A DNA stretch of 8,037 nucleotides from the NCBI GenBank assembly GCA_934675225.1, contig CAKUQA010000039.1:1-8037 (forward strand). Direction: 5' to 3'. This DNA comes from an uncultured Candidatus Melainabacteria bacterium. GTDB lineage: Bacteria; Cyanobacteriota; Vampirovibrionia; Gastranaerophilales; Gastranaerophilaceae. Shown here in pieces: positions 1 to 6,649 of this stretch. The position numbers and the translations under genes were made by a program. The notes under the pieces were generated by a model. It saw only the letters and a list, made by a program, of their open reading frames with translations, did no database searches and was not told the origin of the DNA. Position 1 is the first letter of the stretch. Each line of letters opens with the position of its first letter.

Positions 1-486
1 TTCATAAATTATATGGCCATATACAGAATTAAATCCTATTTTTTCCATATCCGCAATCAAATCTTTTTTACAAAAACCGATATTATATCCTGTGTATTTT
101 TGACCTTTTGCATAATTATTCCAAAGGGTTAAATTATCACCATCTGTCGAAAATGAAATAGTGTAATATTCGTGTTTATAGCCAAAATCATTAGAACCGT
201 TAATAATATTTGTATATTTATTATAAAAATGTTCTTTAATTTTTGAAAATAGGGTTTGATTGAGTTCAGGCATTTCATCAATCAAATTAAAGATAAGTTT
301 ATAAGAATAAGTTACTTCTTCTTTATCGTTAAGATAAAGTGCATTAGAAAATCTGATAGTACCGGATTCTAATATACTTAATAATTTTTCGGGTTTTGTA
401 TAATGGTAAAGAATACTATTTGAACCGTCATCAAGGATTTTTCTTATTCTTGGTATTTTTTCCAACAAACCGTCATAATTAATCAT
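1..486 (-). CDS. DUF2971-like protein, N-terminal part (runs off the left edge)
   Basis: Reading leftwards from an ATG at 486-484, the frame stays open for 162 codons to the window edge, so only the N-terminal part is visible. Two stretches resemble the DUF2971 family: an N-terminal 'LYHYT' followed by 'IRFSNALYLND' and Glu residues (about residues 26-57), and 'YYTISFS' followed about nine residues later by 'LWNNYA' and 'YNIGF' (about 108-138). DUF2971 proteins are mostly uncharacterised and often lie in accessory or defence-type regions; no reaction can be assigned from this sequence. There is no signal peptide or membrane segment, so it is probably cytoplasmic. The Shine-Dalgarno site is weak (GGA about 9 bases before the ATG). 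The family call is from memory of the motif pattern; the C-terminus is not visible. Confidence 0.72.
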   Translation of the reverse strand, partial: MINYDGLLEKIPRIRKILDDGSNSILYHYTKPEKLLSILESGTIRFSNALYLNDKEEVTYSYKLIFNLIDEMPELNQTLFSKIKEHFYNKYTNIINGSNDFGYKHEYYTISFSTDGDNLTLWNNYAKGQKYTGYNIGFCKKDLIADMEKIGFNSVYGHIIYE

Positions 487-518
487 AATTTATTCCAAAA
501 AATATAAACAACATTTAT

Positions 519-547
519 ATTATAACATATTTTTAGAAAAATTTCAG
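519..547 (-). promoter_or_regulatory. Predicted promoter of the DUF2971-like gene
   Basis: On the minus strand a perfect -10 TATAAT lies at 524-519, 17 bases from a -35-like CTGAAA at 547-542 (4 of 6 matches to TTGACA). The predicted start near 512 gives a leader of about 26 bases before the ATG at 486. The same AT-rich gap (487-573) must also hold the promoter of the divergent plus-strand gene, but I cannot single out a convincing one there. Confidence 0.45.
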
Positions 548-573
548 GTGTTATAATGTTTTTGGAGAATGAA

Positions 574-1308
574 ATGAAAAAAATTGTATTTATAATTCTT
601 TTATTGTTTTTAATACATATTCCTGCATTTTGTGAGGAAGAAGTTCAACAACCGGAAGTTTCAGGTGATGTGAATGAATTTGGTATGGTATATGAACCGG
701 ATGAGGTTGAAGAAGATACAGAAGCGGTTTCTCCTGATGATGTATATTTGAATTTTTCGACTCCGGAACAAGTTGCAGTAAAAAAGTCTAAAAAAATTAC
801 AAATAAAAAATATGATTTAAAAACAGAACAAAATAAAAATATTTCTCCTCAAAATGTTTATCAATATGAAAACTTTAATCCTTACGAATCAAAATCAACA
901 TCTTATACAAATCAAAAACAGTATGGAAATTTTTCTCTAGGAACAAAATACGATAGTTCTTTTGCTCCTGATAGTACTACTCAAACAAGTACTTTGTTTT
1001 CTAAATATCAGAAAGATAAATTTTCTTTTAATACATCTTATAAAAGCGATAGTTTAACCCCTTTAAACCAGAGAGGAAAAGGTACTTTAGCTTTTTCTCC
1101 GGAATATAAATTAAACAATAGAGTCTCTATTCAAAATATTTATTCAACAAGTTTTCTTGACAAAAATAAGAAAAGTGAATTTGTATTTTCTTTAAAACCC
1201 TTCAAAGACGACAGAATGGATATAAATATAGGGGCAAGTCAAATATATTCTGAAACTTCTGCCCCTACACGTTCTCAATTAAATTTTTCTACAAAATTTA
1301 AGTTTTAG
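574..1308 (+). CDS. Secreted beta-rich protein, probable outer-membrane protein, unknown function
   Basis: The 244-residue protein was not recognised as a named family. Residues 1-20 are a clear signal peptide: MKK, a hydrophobic core, then PAFC before an EEE run. The C is not in a good lipobox because Phe precedes it, so signal peptidase I cleavage is more likely than lipidation. A strongly acidic segment (21-56) and a Lys/Asn-rich linker (about 67-115) follow. From about residue 118 to the end the sequence alternates polar and hydrophobic/aromatic residues in short strands and finishes 'NFSTKFKF', with the terminal Phe typical of outer-membrane barrel proteins. About eight short strands would fit a small barrel or part of one. 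I chose the ATG at 574 because GGAG lies 6 bases upstream and the signal peptide then starts normally. An in-frame ATG at 556, with AGGTG upstream, would add six residues. The barrel call is inference from pattern. Confidence 0.7.
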   Translation: MKKIVFIILLLFLIHIPAFCEEEVQQPEVSGDVNEFGMVYEPDEVEEDTEAVSPDDVYLNFSTPEQVAVKKSKKITNKKYDLKTEQNKNISPQNVYQYENFNPYESKSTSYTNQKQYGNFSLGTKYDSSFAPDSTTQTSTLFSKYQKDKFSFNTSYKSDSLTPLNQRGKGTLAFSPEYKLNNRVSIQNIYSTSFLDKNKKSEFVFSLKPFKDDRMDINIGASQIYSETSAPTRSQLNFSTKFKF

Positions 1309-1725
1309 TTACTTGTTTTTAATACGATGCATTAGATAATTAGTATCTAAATTTTTTATTTTATCTATTAAAGCTTCTTCTGAATGATAATGATGATTTA
1401 CATCAGTTGATTTTTGTCTACCAAAGAACATTTTAATTTTTTCTTTAAAAGTTGGCTTTGAGTTTTTCATTTTTATGTTTAATTTATAAATAGGTTCTCC
1501 GGCATAATGTGTACAGTCGTGACCGGAAGCAAATTTTAGTTTTATTCTACAAATAACATCTTTTTTACCTGATGCTAATTCTCTAATTCCTTCTGATTCT
1601 CCGATAGCCTCTAATAAAGCATTATTCCAATTTTTTCCTTTGACAATTAATCTTCCGTTAAAAGATGGGGTGTTGTTTAGAGTAGTGCTCATTGTGGTAT
1701 AAGTATTAATGCTATTTACTTTCAT
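1309..1725 (-). CDS. Small lineage-specific protein with N-terminal PSFNG motif, unknown function
   Basis: The 138-residue soluble protein has no signal peptide or membrane helix. The N-terminus is Ser/Thr/Asn-rich and leads into 'NTPSFNGRLIVKG' at about residues 18-30. I associate this F-x-G-type N-terminus with many uncharacterised proteins of gut Melainabacteria. A mixed alpha/beta core follows ('DVICRIKLKF', 'YKLNIKM'), then a basic stretch (about 90-105) and 'NHHYHSEE' near residue 110-117, a His cluster that could bind metal, though this is only suggestive. The start is supported by AAGGAG about 9 bases upstream and by a promoter just beyond. Its stop codon abuts the stop of the convergent plus-strand gene with no base between. 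No function is assigned. Confidence 0.75.
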   Translation of the reverse strand: MKVNSINTYTTMSTTLNNTPSFNGRLIVKGKNWNNALLEAIGESEGIRELASGKKDVICRIKLKFASGHDCTHYAGEPIYKLNIKMKNSKPTFKEKIKMFFGRQKSTDVNHHYHSEEALIDKIKNLDTNYLMHRIKNK

Positions 1726-1751
1726 TTATATCTACTCCTTTTTTCAAAATT

Positions 1752-1760
1752 ATTATAGCA
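1752..1760 (-). promoter_or_regulatory. Predicted extended -10 promoter of the PSFNG-protein gene
   Basis: On the minus strand TGCTATAAT (1760-1752) is a perfect extended -10 element (TGn followed by TATAAT). No good -35 is visible 17 bases upstream, which is common for extended -10 promoters. The predicted start near 1745 gives a leader of about 20 bases containing the AAGGAG ribosome site. Confidence 0.55.
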
Positions 1761-1816
1761 AAAAAGGATATACTTAAAGATATATGTTAATTTTTATGTA
1801 TCTATTTTTTTGTAAT

Positions 1817-1843
1817 AAAAAAGAGGGAATTAACCCTCTTTTT
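1817..1843 (-). terminator. Intrinsic terminator downstream of eno
   Basis: A 10-bp perfect stem pairs 1818-1827 (A-run plus GAGGG) with 1834-1843 (CCCTC plus T-run) around a 6-base loop. Read on the minus strand, it lies about 30 bases past the enolase stop and ends in a T-rich run, so it probably ends the aroC-eno transcript. The structure is symmetric and could also work on the plus strand. Confidence 0.85.
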
Positions 1844-1872
1844 CATAAATTATTGATTTAATACATTTTTTA

Positions 1873-3207
<1,335 letters not shown>

Positions 3208-3268
3208 TTATTTTACTTTTCAAGTGGTACTGTTATTTTTAATGAGGGTAATTATGGTTAGTTTTAAA

Positions 3269-4321
3269 TTATATTCTGTTTAAAATTTCGTCAAAACTGT
3301 CGCCACCAAACTTCATAAGTATTTCATCAATTAAAACGCATGCAATTCTATTTTCTGCAACAACAGAACAAGCTTCCACGGCACAAGTATCAGAACGTTC
3401 AAAATGAGCCTCTGTTTGTTCCATCGTTTTAGCATCAACAGTATTAAGCGGTTTTCTTAATGTTGGAATAGGTTTCATTATGGCTGTAACAACTATCGGT
3501 TCTCCATTTGTCATTCCGCCTTCAATTCCGCCTGCATTATTGGTTTTGCGAATAATTTTTTCATCTTCTGAATACATTTGATCATGATATTCACTGCCAA
3601 ACATTTTATAAGCGTTATAATTGCCTATCGAAACAGATTTTATGGCAGGAATACTCATTACTGCTTGAGCAATTTTGCCATCCAACATTCTATCCCAATG
3701 AACATAAGAACCAAGTCCAACAGGTAAATTTTTAAATATTACTTCAAATTTCCCGCCAAGAGTATCTCCTGCCTCTTTAGCTTTATCTATTTCATTATGA
3801 AATTCTTCTTCTGTTTTTCCGTTTCCGATTTGAATAATTTTTGATGTACAATTTATGCCGAATTTTTCCAACATTTGTTTTGCGATTGCACCGACAGCAA
3901 CTTCAATAGCTGTTTTTCTGGCACTTGAGCGTTCTAAAATATTTCTTAAATCTGTTTGATTATATTTTATACTTCCTGCGTAATCCGCATGCCCCGGGCG
4001 ATATTTTGAAAAAGATTTTTCTTCCGTAAAATCTGCCGGATTAGTACTCATAATTTTTTGCCAATTTTCAAAATCTTTGTTTTGAATAACTAAAGTTATT
4101 GGAGAACCTAAAGTTTTTCCAAATCTGACACCTGATGTGATTTCTACAGTATCTGATTCTATTTTCATTCTGCCACCACGACCGTAACCGCCTTGTCGCC
4201 TTTTAAGTTCAGAATTTATAAAATCAATATCTATTTCAAATCCCGCAGGAATTCCTTCTATTATTGCTGTTAAACATTTCCCGTGGCTTTCGCCTGCTGT
4301 TAAAAATCTATATTTGTTCAT
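3269..4321 (-). CDS. aroC: Chorismate synthase
   Basis: This is the last shikimate-pathway enzyme. It converts 5-enolpyruvylshikimate-3-phosphate to chorismate using reduced FMN, supplying aromatic amino acids and other aromatics; it is cytoplasmic. The 350 residues are within the normal family range. Signature regions are intact: 'TAGESHGK' (8-15, with active-site His13), 'RRQGGYGRGGRM' (41-52), 'YRPGHADY' (107-114, second catalytic His111), 'ERSSARKTA' (130-138), 'NNAGGIEGGMTNGEP' (261-275), 'RSDTCAVEA' (309-317) and 'FGGDSFDE' (338-345). The ATG at 4321 gives the standard N-terminus. Its Shine-Dalgarno site is poor, so translation may depend on coupling with the gene only 24 bases upstream. 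Eno follows on the same strand. Confidence 0.97.
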   Translation of the reverse strand: MNKYRFLTAGESHGKCLTAIIEGIPAGFEIDIDFINSELKRRQGGYGRGGRMKIESDTVEITSGVRFGKTLGSPITLVIQNKDFENWQKIMSTNPADFTEEKSFSKYRPGHADYAGSIKYNQTDLRNILERSSARKTAIEVAVGAIAKQMLEKFGINCTSKIIQIGNGKTEEEFHNEIDKAKEAGDTLGGKFEVIFKNLPVGLGSYVHWDRMLDGKIAQAVMSIPAIKSVSIGNYNAYKMFGSEYHDQMYSEDEKIIRKTNNAGGIEGGMTNGEPIVVTAIMKPIPTLRKPLNTVDAKTMEQTEAHFERSDTCAVEACSVVAENRIACVLIDEILMKFGGDSFDEILNRI

Positions 4322-4345
4322 TTATTCAATATTCTATTGTTTTTT

Positions 4346-4822
4346 TTATTTCGCGTATCTCAAGAAGATTTGTTCTTTAGTTTGCATTAATTCTTCTGTA
4401 ATCTGCCATTTTCCATCTATTTTCTTAACTATCATATATGTTTTAAGCTTATATGTTTCGCCTTTAGGTTGTCTCAAAGAACTTACTTTATAAGAACCAT
4501 TACCAAGAGAAGTTACTTTTATGTCTGTATAAGTATTTTTATAACCCCTCATTTTAGCCCCTGCTTGTCCTATTTTCATCTGTTTGATATAAGTTGCAGT
4601 ATTTGTGCTGACATTTACCAATTGACCGTTTGGTTTTATAACTTGTCTGATAATTTTTGCATTTGGTGAATACATTGTTGCAACTGTCGGACTGTAAGAA
4701 TTTGCAGCGTTAACATAACTGTGGAAAAAATTTAATGCATCTTGAGCAGTTTCTGCAAAAGCTTGTAAACCTGTCATTAAAAACATTGTAAAAATAATTA
4801 ATATAGATAATATTTTTTTCAT
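4346..4822 (-). CDS. Secreted NTF2/SnoaL-like small protein, unknown function
   Basis: The 158-residue precursor starts MKKILS, has a hydrophobic core, and 'QAFA' before ET at residues 20-25, a good signal peptidase I site after Ala23. The mature part begins with an amphipathic helix ('ALNFFHSYVNAAN'), then 'ATMYSPNAKII' (48-58), and ends in beta-strands including 'YMIVKKIDGKWQITEEL' (129-145). This order matches the cone-like NTF2/SnoaL/cystatin-like fold, where the last strand typically reads '...DGKWKI'. No catalytic residues can be assigned; such secreted domains may bind small ligands or proteins. I preferred the ATG at 4822 over 4849 because AGAGGA lies about 7 bases upstream and the signal peptide then begins normally. 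It is first in a probable operon with aroC and eno. The fold call is inference. Confidence 0.7.
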   Translation of the reverse strand: MKKILSILIIFTMFLMTGLQAFAETAQDALNFFHSYVNAANSYSPTVATMYSPNAKIIRQVIKPNGQLVNVSTNTATYIKQMKIGQAGAKMRGYKNTYTDIKVTSLGNGSYKVSSLRQPKGETYKLKTYMIVKKIDGKWQITEELMQTKEQIFLRYAK

Positions 4823-4886
4823 TTTGATTTCCTCTTTAATACTACACATTCATATAACGATTTTAATTCCTAATTTGTTCATTCTA

Positions 4887-4914
4887 ATTATATCATATAA
4901 ACGTTGAATGTCAT
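4887..4914 (-). promoter_or_regulatory. Strong predicted promoter of the NTF2-like/aroC/eno unit
   Basis: On the minus strand ATGACA (4914-4909, 5 of 6 to consensus) is followed by a 16-base spacer and a perfect TATAAT (4892-4887) preceded by TG one base away, making an extended -10. The predicted start near 4880 gives a leader of about 58 bases. It is the best promoter between the divergent recombinase gene and this unit. Confidence 0.75.
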
Positions 4915-4920
4915 TATACT
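4915..4920 (+). promoter_or_regulatory. Possible -10 element for the Xer recombinase gene
   Basis: TATACT (4915-4920) is a good -10 hexamer, 24 bases before the recombinase ATG. No convincing -35 is visible at the right distance, and the recombinase has no clear Shine-Dalgarno sequence. A start near 4927 would give a leader of only about 18 bases. The element directly abuts the -35 of the divergent promoter, so the two polymerases would compete. Confidence 0.3.
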
Positions 4921-4944
4921 GAATATGTAGTAGTATAAGTTAGT

Positions 4945-5802
4945 ATGAATGTGCAAATTTTGTCAGAATATTTGGATTTTCTTGAAATAGAAAAAGGCTT
5001 GAGCGAAAACACTCTCGAGGCTTATGAGAGAGATTTGGAAAGTTTTTTTGAGTTTTGTAATGATATTGATATAGAACAAATTCAACGAACTCAAATAAAT
5101 TCTTATGTTAGAAATTTGCATGAAAAAAAATATTCACCAACAAGTATTATGCGAAAAATTGCCTCTTTGCGCGGATTTTTCAAATGGGCTTGTGCAAATG
5201 AAAAAACTAAATCAAATCCGACTTTAACTTTAGAACAGCCAAAAATTCCGCAAAAACTTCCAAAGGTTATGACAATTGAAGAAATAAATTCTATACTAAA
5301 TCAAAATTTGAGTAAACTTCATAAAATGATTATAGAATTATTGTATGGTTGTGGTTTAAGAGTTTCGGAACTTGTAAATCTTAAAATAAATGATTACGAT
5401 TTTAGCGGAAAATATCTTCAATGTACCGGAAAAGGTTCTAAAGATAGGATTGTACCTCTTGGGAAAAAAGCAATAAAAGCAATCAAAGAATATTTACCCG
5501 AACGAGATTATAATATTCAGAAATATAATCTTAAAACAAAACAATTACTAATAAATGATAAGGGAAAACAGGTTACACGTCAGGAAGTTTATACATTTGT
5601 ACATGAACAGGGCAAAAAATTGCACAAAGCGATTTCTCCGCACACACTACGCCATACATTTGCAACGCATTTACTTGAAAATGGAGCCGATTTAAGAGTT
5701 GTTCAGGAACTTTTAGGGCATAGTGATGTTTCTACAACTCAATTGTATACTCATATAAGCAAAAAACGATTGAAAGAAGTTTATTTTGCTATAAATGGGT
5801 GA
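4945..5802 (+). CDS. Xer-family tyrosine recombinase (XerC/XerD-like)
   Basis: This enzyme cuts and rejoins DNA at specific sites through a phosphotyrosine link; the Xer family resolves chromosome dimers at dif. The 285 residues are close to the usual 290-300. The N-terminal SAM-like DNA-binding domain is typical ('GLSENTLEAYERDL', 18-31; 'SLRGFFKWA', 74-82), with a linker about 95-107. The catalytic set is complete: Arg139 in 'GCGLRVSEL', Lys163 in 'TGKGSKDR', His233 and Arg236 in 'HTLRHTFATHLL', His259 in 'LLGHSDVSTTQLYTH' and nucleophile Tyr268. The sequence alone does not decide between XerC, XerD and a single-recombinase type, so I give no symbol. The Shine-Dalgarno is weak, but the N-terminus matches the family start. 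No transposase, phage genes or obvious att repeats flank it, which argues for a chromosomal Xer over an element integrase. Confidence 0.93.
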   Translation: MNVQILSEYLDFLEIEKGLSENTLEAYERDLESFFEFCNDIDIEQIQRTQINSYVRNLHEKKYSPTSIMRKIASLRGFFKWACANEKTKSNPTLTLEQPKIPQKLPKVMTIEEINSILNQNLSKLHKMIIELLYGCGLRVSELVNLKINDYDFSGKYLQCTGKGSKDRIVPLGKKAIKAIKEYLPERDYNIQKYNLKTKQLLINDKGKQVTRQEVYTFVHEQGKKLHKAISPHTLRHTFATHLLENGADLRVVQELLGHSDVSTTQLYTHISKKRLKEVYFAING

Positions 5803-5838
5803 TTTGGATAAAGGCGTTATGGCGATAAGGTTTTACAG

Positions 5839-5864
5839 TCATTGTGAGCGAACGCGAAACAATC
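5839..5864. repeat. REP-like short palindromic repeat (single copy in window)
   Basis: GTCATTGTGAGCG followed by AACGCGAAACAATCC resembles the widespread bacterial dispersed repeat 'TCATTGCGAGCGAAGCGAAGCAATCC'. The ends ATTGT (5841-5845) and ACAAT (5859-5863) pair. Compared with the usual ATTGC/GCAAT, both arms are changed so that pairing is kept. The comparison is from memory; no second copy exists in this window. Confidence 0.5.
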
Positions 5865-5886
5865 CAGCTTATTAATTGTTTAAGAT

Positions 5887-5921
5887 TAGCGGGGGTAGGT
5901 ACCACCGCCCTACAGACTAAC
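5887..5921 (+). other. GC-rich imperfect hairpin, possible structured RNA
   Basis: TTAG near 5886-5889 can pair with CTAA near 5917-5920, and GTAGG (5895-5899) with CCTAC (5909-5913), with a 9-base loop between the inner arms that contains half of a GGTACC palindrome. The GC content is far above the surroundings. It matches no riboswitch or RNA family I can recognise. The strand is uncertain; plus is assumed from the neighbouring genes. Confidence 0.3.
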
Positions 5922-5934
5922 CGAGGGAGAGAAC

Positions 5935-6015
5935 ATGATTAATAATTTTTATATAAAAACATATCTTTACGTGTTGACAAATGTTAAATTTTGTGATATA
6001 AAGAGTGTGGGGTAA
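5935..6015 (+). CDS. Possible 26-residue small ORF with strong ribosome site (doubtful)
   Basis: An ATG at 5935 lies 5 bases after GAGGGAG, a better Shine-Dalgarno match than most genes in this window have. It opens a 26-codon frame ending TAA at 6013-6015. The product starts MINNFYIKTYLYVL and is rich in aromatic and aliphatic residues, but it has no clean membrane segment. The same bases contain the strong promoter at 5974-6002, so the frame may be open by chance. Confidence 0.2.
   Translation: MINNFYIKTYLYVLTNVKFCDIKSVG
5974..6002 (+). promoter_or_regulatory. Near-consensus promoter upstream of the small-gene pair
   Basis: A perfect -35 TTGACA (5974-5979) is followed by a 17-base spacer and TATAAA (5997-6002), with TG one base before the -10. 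This is the strongest promoter in the window. The predicted start near 6009 lies only about 20 bases before a terminator stem, so most transcripts might be only about 50 bases long unless the terminator is bypassed. Confidence 0.8.
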
Positions 6016-6027
6016 ATGTATATTTAT

Positions 6028-6058
6028 AAGTCTTGTCAAACAACGAGACTTTTTTTTT
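6028..6058 (+). terminator. Intrinsic terminator / candidate attenuator ahead of the small-gene pair
   Basis: An 8-bp stem with one G-T wobble pairs AAGTCTTG (6028-6035) with CGAGACTT (6044-6051) around an 8-base loop, and runs directly into nine T residues (6050-6058). It could end transcripts from the recombinase gene, define a short RNA from the promoter just upstream, or act as an attenuator for the genes at 6262-6931. Confidence 0.8.
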
Positions 6059-6168
6059 CGGAAATAACCGTTATTATTGGATTTTATAAGTGTTTTTTTG
6101 AAGTTAGTTTGAGTATGTTTTGTATTACAGGCATGCTACAAATTAAAAAATATTTTGTAAACATAATG

Positions 6169-6190
6169 TAACAAATCGTTCTTTTTGTTA
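6169..6190. repeat. Inverted repeat TAACAAA/TTTGTTA in the leader of the small-gene pair
   Basis: TAACAAA (6169-6175) and TTTGTTA (6184-6190) are perfect 7-base inverted repeats separated by 8 bases, about 70 bases before the gene at 6262. A related TTTTGTAA lies just to the left (6153-6160). It could be a repressor-type operator or a chance structure in AT-rich DNA. Confidence 0.3.
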
Positions 6191-6261
6191 AAGTTTTTGA
6201 TAAAAAAATCCGAGATAAAAATTACTGACAGTGCAATAGTTAATTGGAGGTAAATTTTTAA

Positions 6262-6627
6262 ATGAAATCAAAAACTGAAGATGTTATGGTCATGGACTGT
6301 AACACAGTTGCCAATGGCATTATGAGGGATATCAGTGACATTGACAAAATGGAGAAGATGCTTAGTAGCGAATTAAGCTCTGAGGATTTGTTTAGAATTG
6401 ATTGCGCAATTCTTTCTTCTCTCAAAAACACAACAGATTTCTCACGAGACTTGTTACAACAGTTAGAACAAAACACATTTGAACAAGTACATTCAGAAAA
6501 AGTTGTCTCAAAATCATTAGACAAACAACTGGCTGAAATCCAACAAAACGCAATTATTGACATTACAACCCCACTGCAAAGCTTATTTGACGAAATGACA
6601 CCATTTGTTACAGAAGCATTTGCATAA
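6262..6627 (+). CDS. Small, probably helical protein of unknown function, first of a paralogous pair
   Basis: The 121 residues were not recognised as any family. There is no signal peptide or membrane segment. The sequence is acidic to neutral and dominated by helix-forming runs ('DKMEKMLSSELSSEDLF', 28-44; 'SRDLLQQLEQNTFEQ', 61-75), suggesting a helical bundle or oligomer. Residues 90-116 contain P104, L108-F109-D110, F115 and V116, and align without gaps to residues 64-90 of the next protein with 9 of 27 identities plus many conservative changes. GGAGG (6246-6250) lies 11 bases before the ATG, a rather long spacing. The coding sequence looks slightly less AT-rich than most neighbours. It is the first gene of a probable two-gene operon behind the promoter at 5974 and terminator at 6028. 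An opposite-strand open frame over it looks like a shadow. Confidence 0.75.
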   Translation: MKSKTEDVMVMDCNTVANGIMRDISDIDKMEKMLSSELSSEDLFRIDCAILSSLKNTTDFSRDLLQQLEQNTFEQVHSEKVVSKSLDKQLAEIQQNAIIDITTPLQSLFDEMTPFVTEAFA

Positions 6628-6649
6628 TTTGAAGGAGTAGATTAGAAAG

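Larger units (their letters stand above)
5803..6261 (+). other. 459-base intergenic region with several signals
   Basis: No convincing long gene lies here. From left to right it holds a REP-like palindrome (5839-5864), a GC-rich stretch with a possible hairpin (5887-5934), a ribosome-site-like GAGGGAG followed by a 26-codon frame (5935-6015), a strong promoter (5974-6002), an intrinsic terminator (6028-6058), an AT-rich stretch with an inverted repeat (6169-6190) and the GGAGG ribosome site of the next gene (6246-6250). The first 130 bases are visibly richer in GC than the surrounding sequence, a common mark of structured RNA in AT-rich genomes. Confidence 0.6.

Noticed and set aside
4469..4669. 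66-codon plus-strand open frame opposite the NTF2-like gene
   Set aside because: It is a shadow of a gene with its own promoter, ribosome site and signal peptide; the antisense product is Cys/aromatic-rich noise.
5819..5875. 18-residue frame starting MAIRFYSHCER
   Set aside because: Its sequence is just the translation of the REP-like repeat; such 'SHCER' frames commonly arise from that repeat and are not genes.
5890..5915. T-box-like GGTGGTACC on the minus strand
   Set aside because: The resemblance to the T-box bulge is short and imperfect. No stem I or specifier region is visible, and no tRNA-related gene lies downstream on that strand.
6136..6163. Possible dif site (TTTTGTAAACA resembles a XerD half-site)
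   Set aside because: One half matches the known XerD box at about 9 of 11 bases, but the other half and the central spacer do not. Such matches are expected by chance in AT-rich DNA.
6016..6171. 51-codon plus-strand frame starting MYIYKSCQTT
   Set aside because: It runs through the terminator hairpin and its T run, has a poor ribosome site, and has Phe/Cys-rich content typical of non-coding AT-rich DNA.
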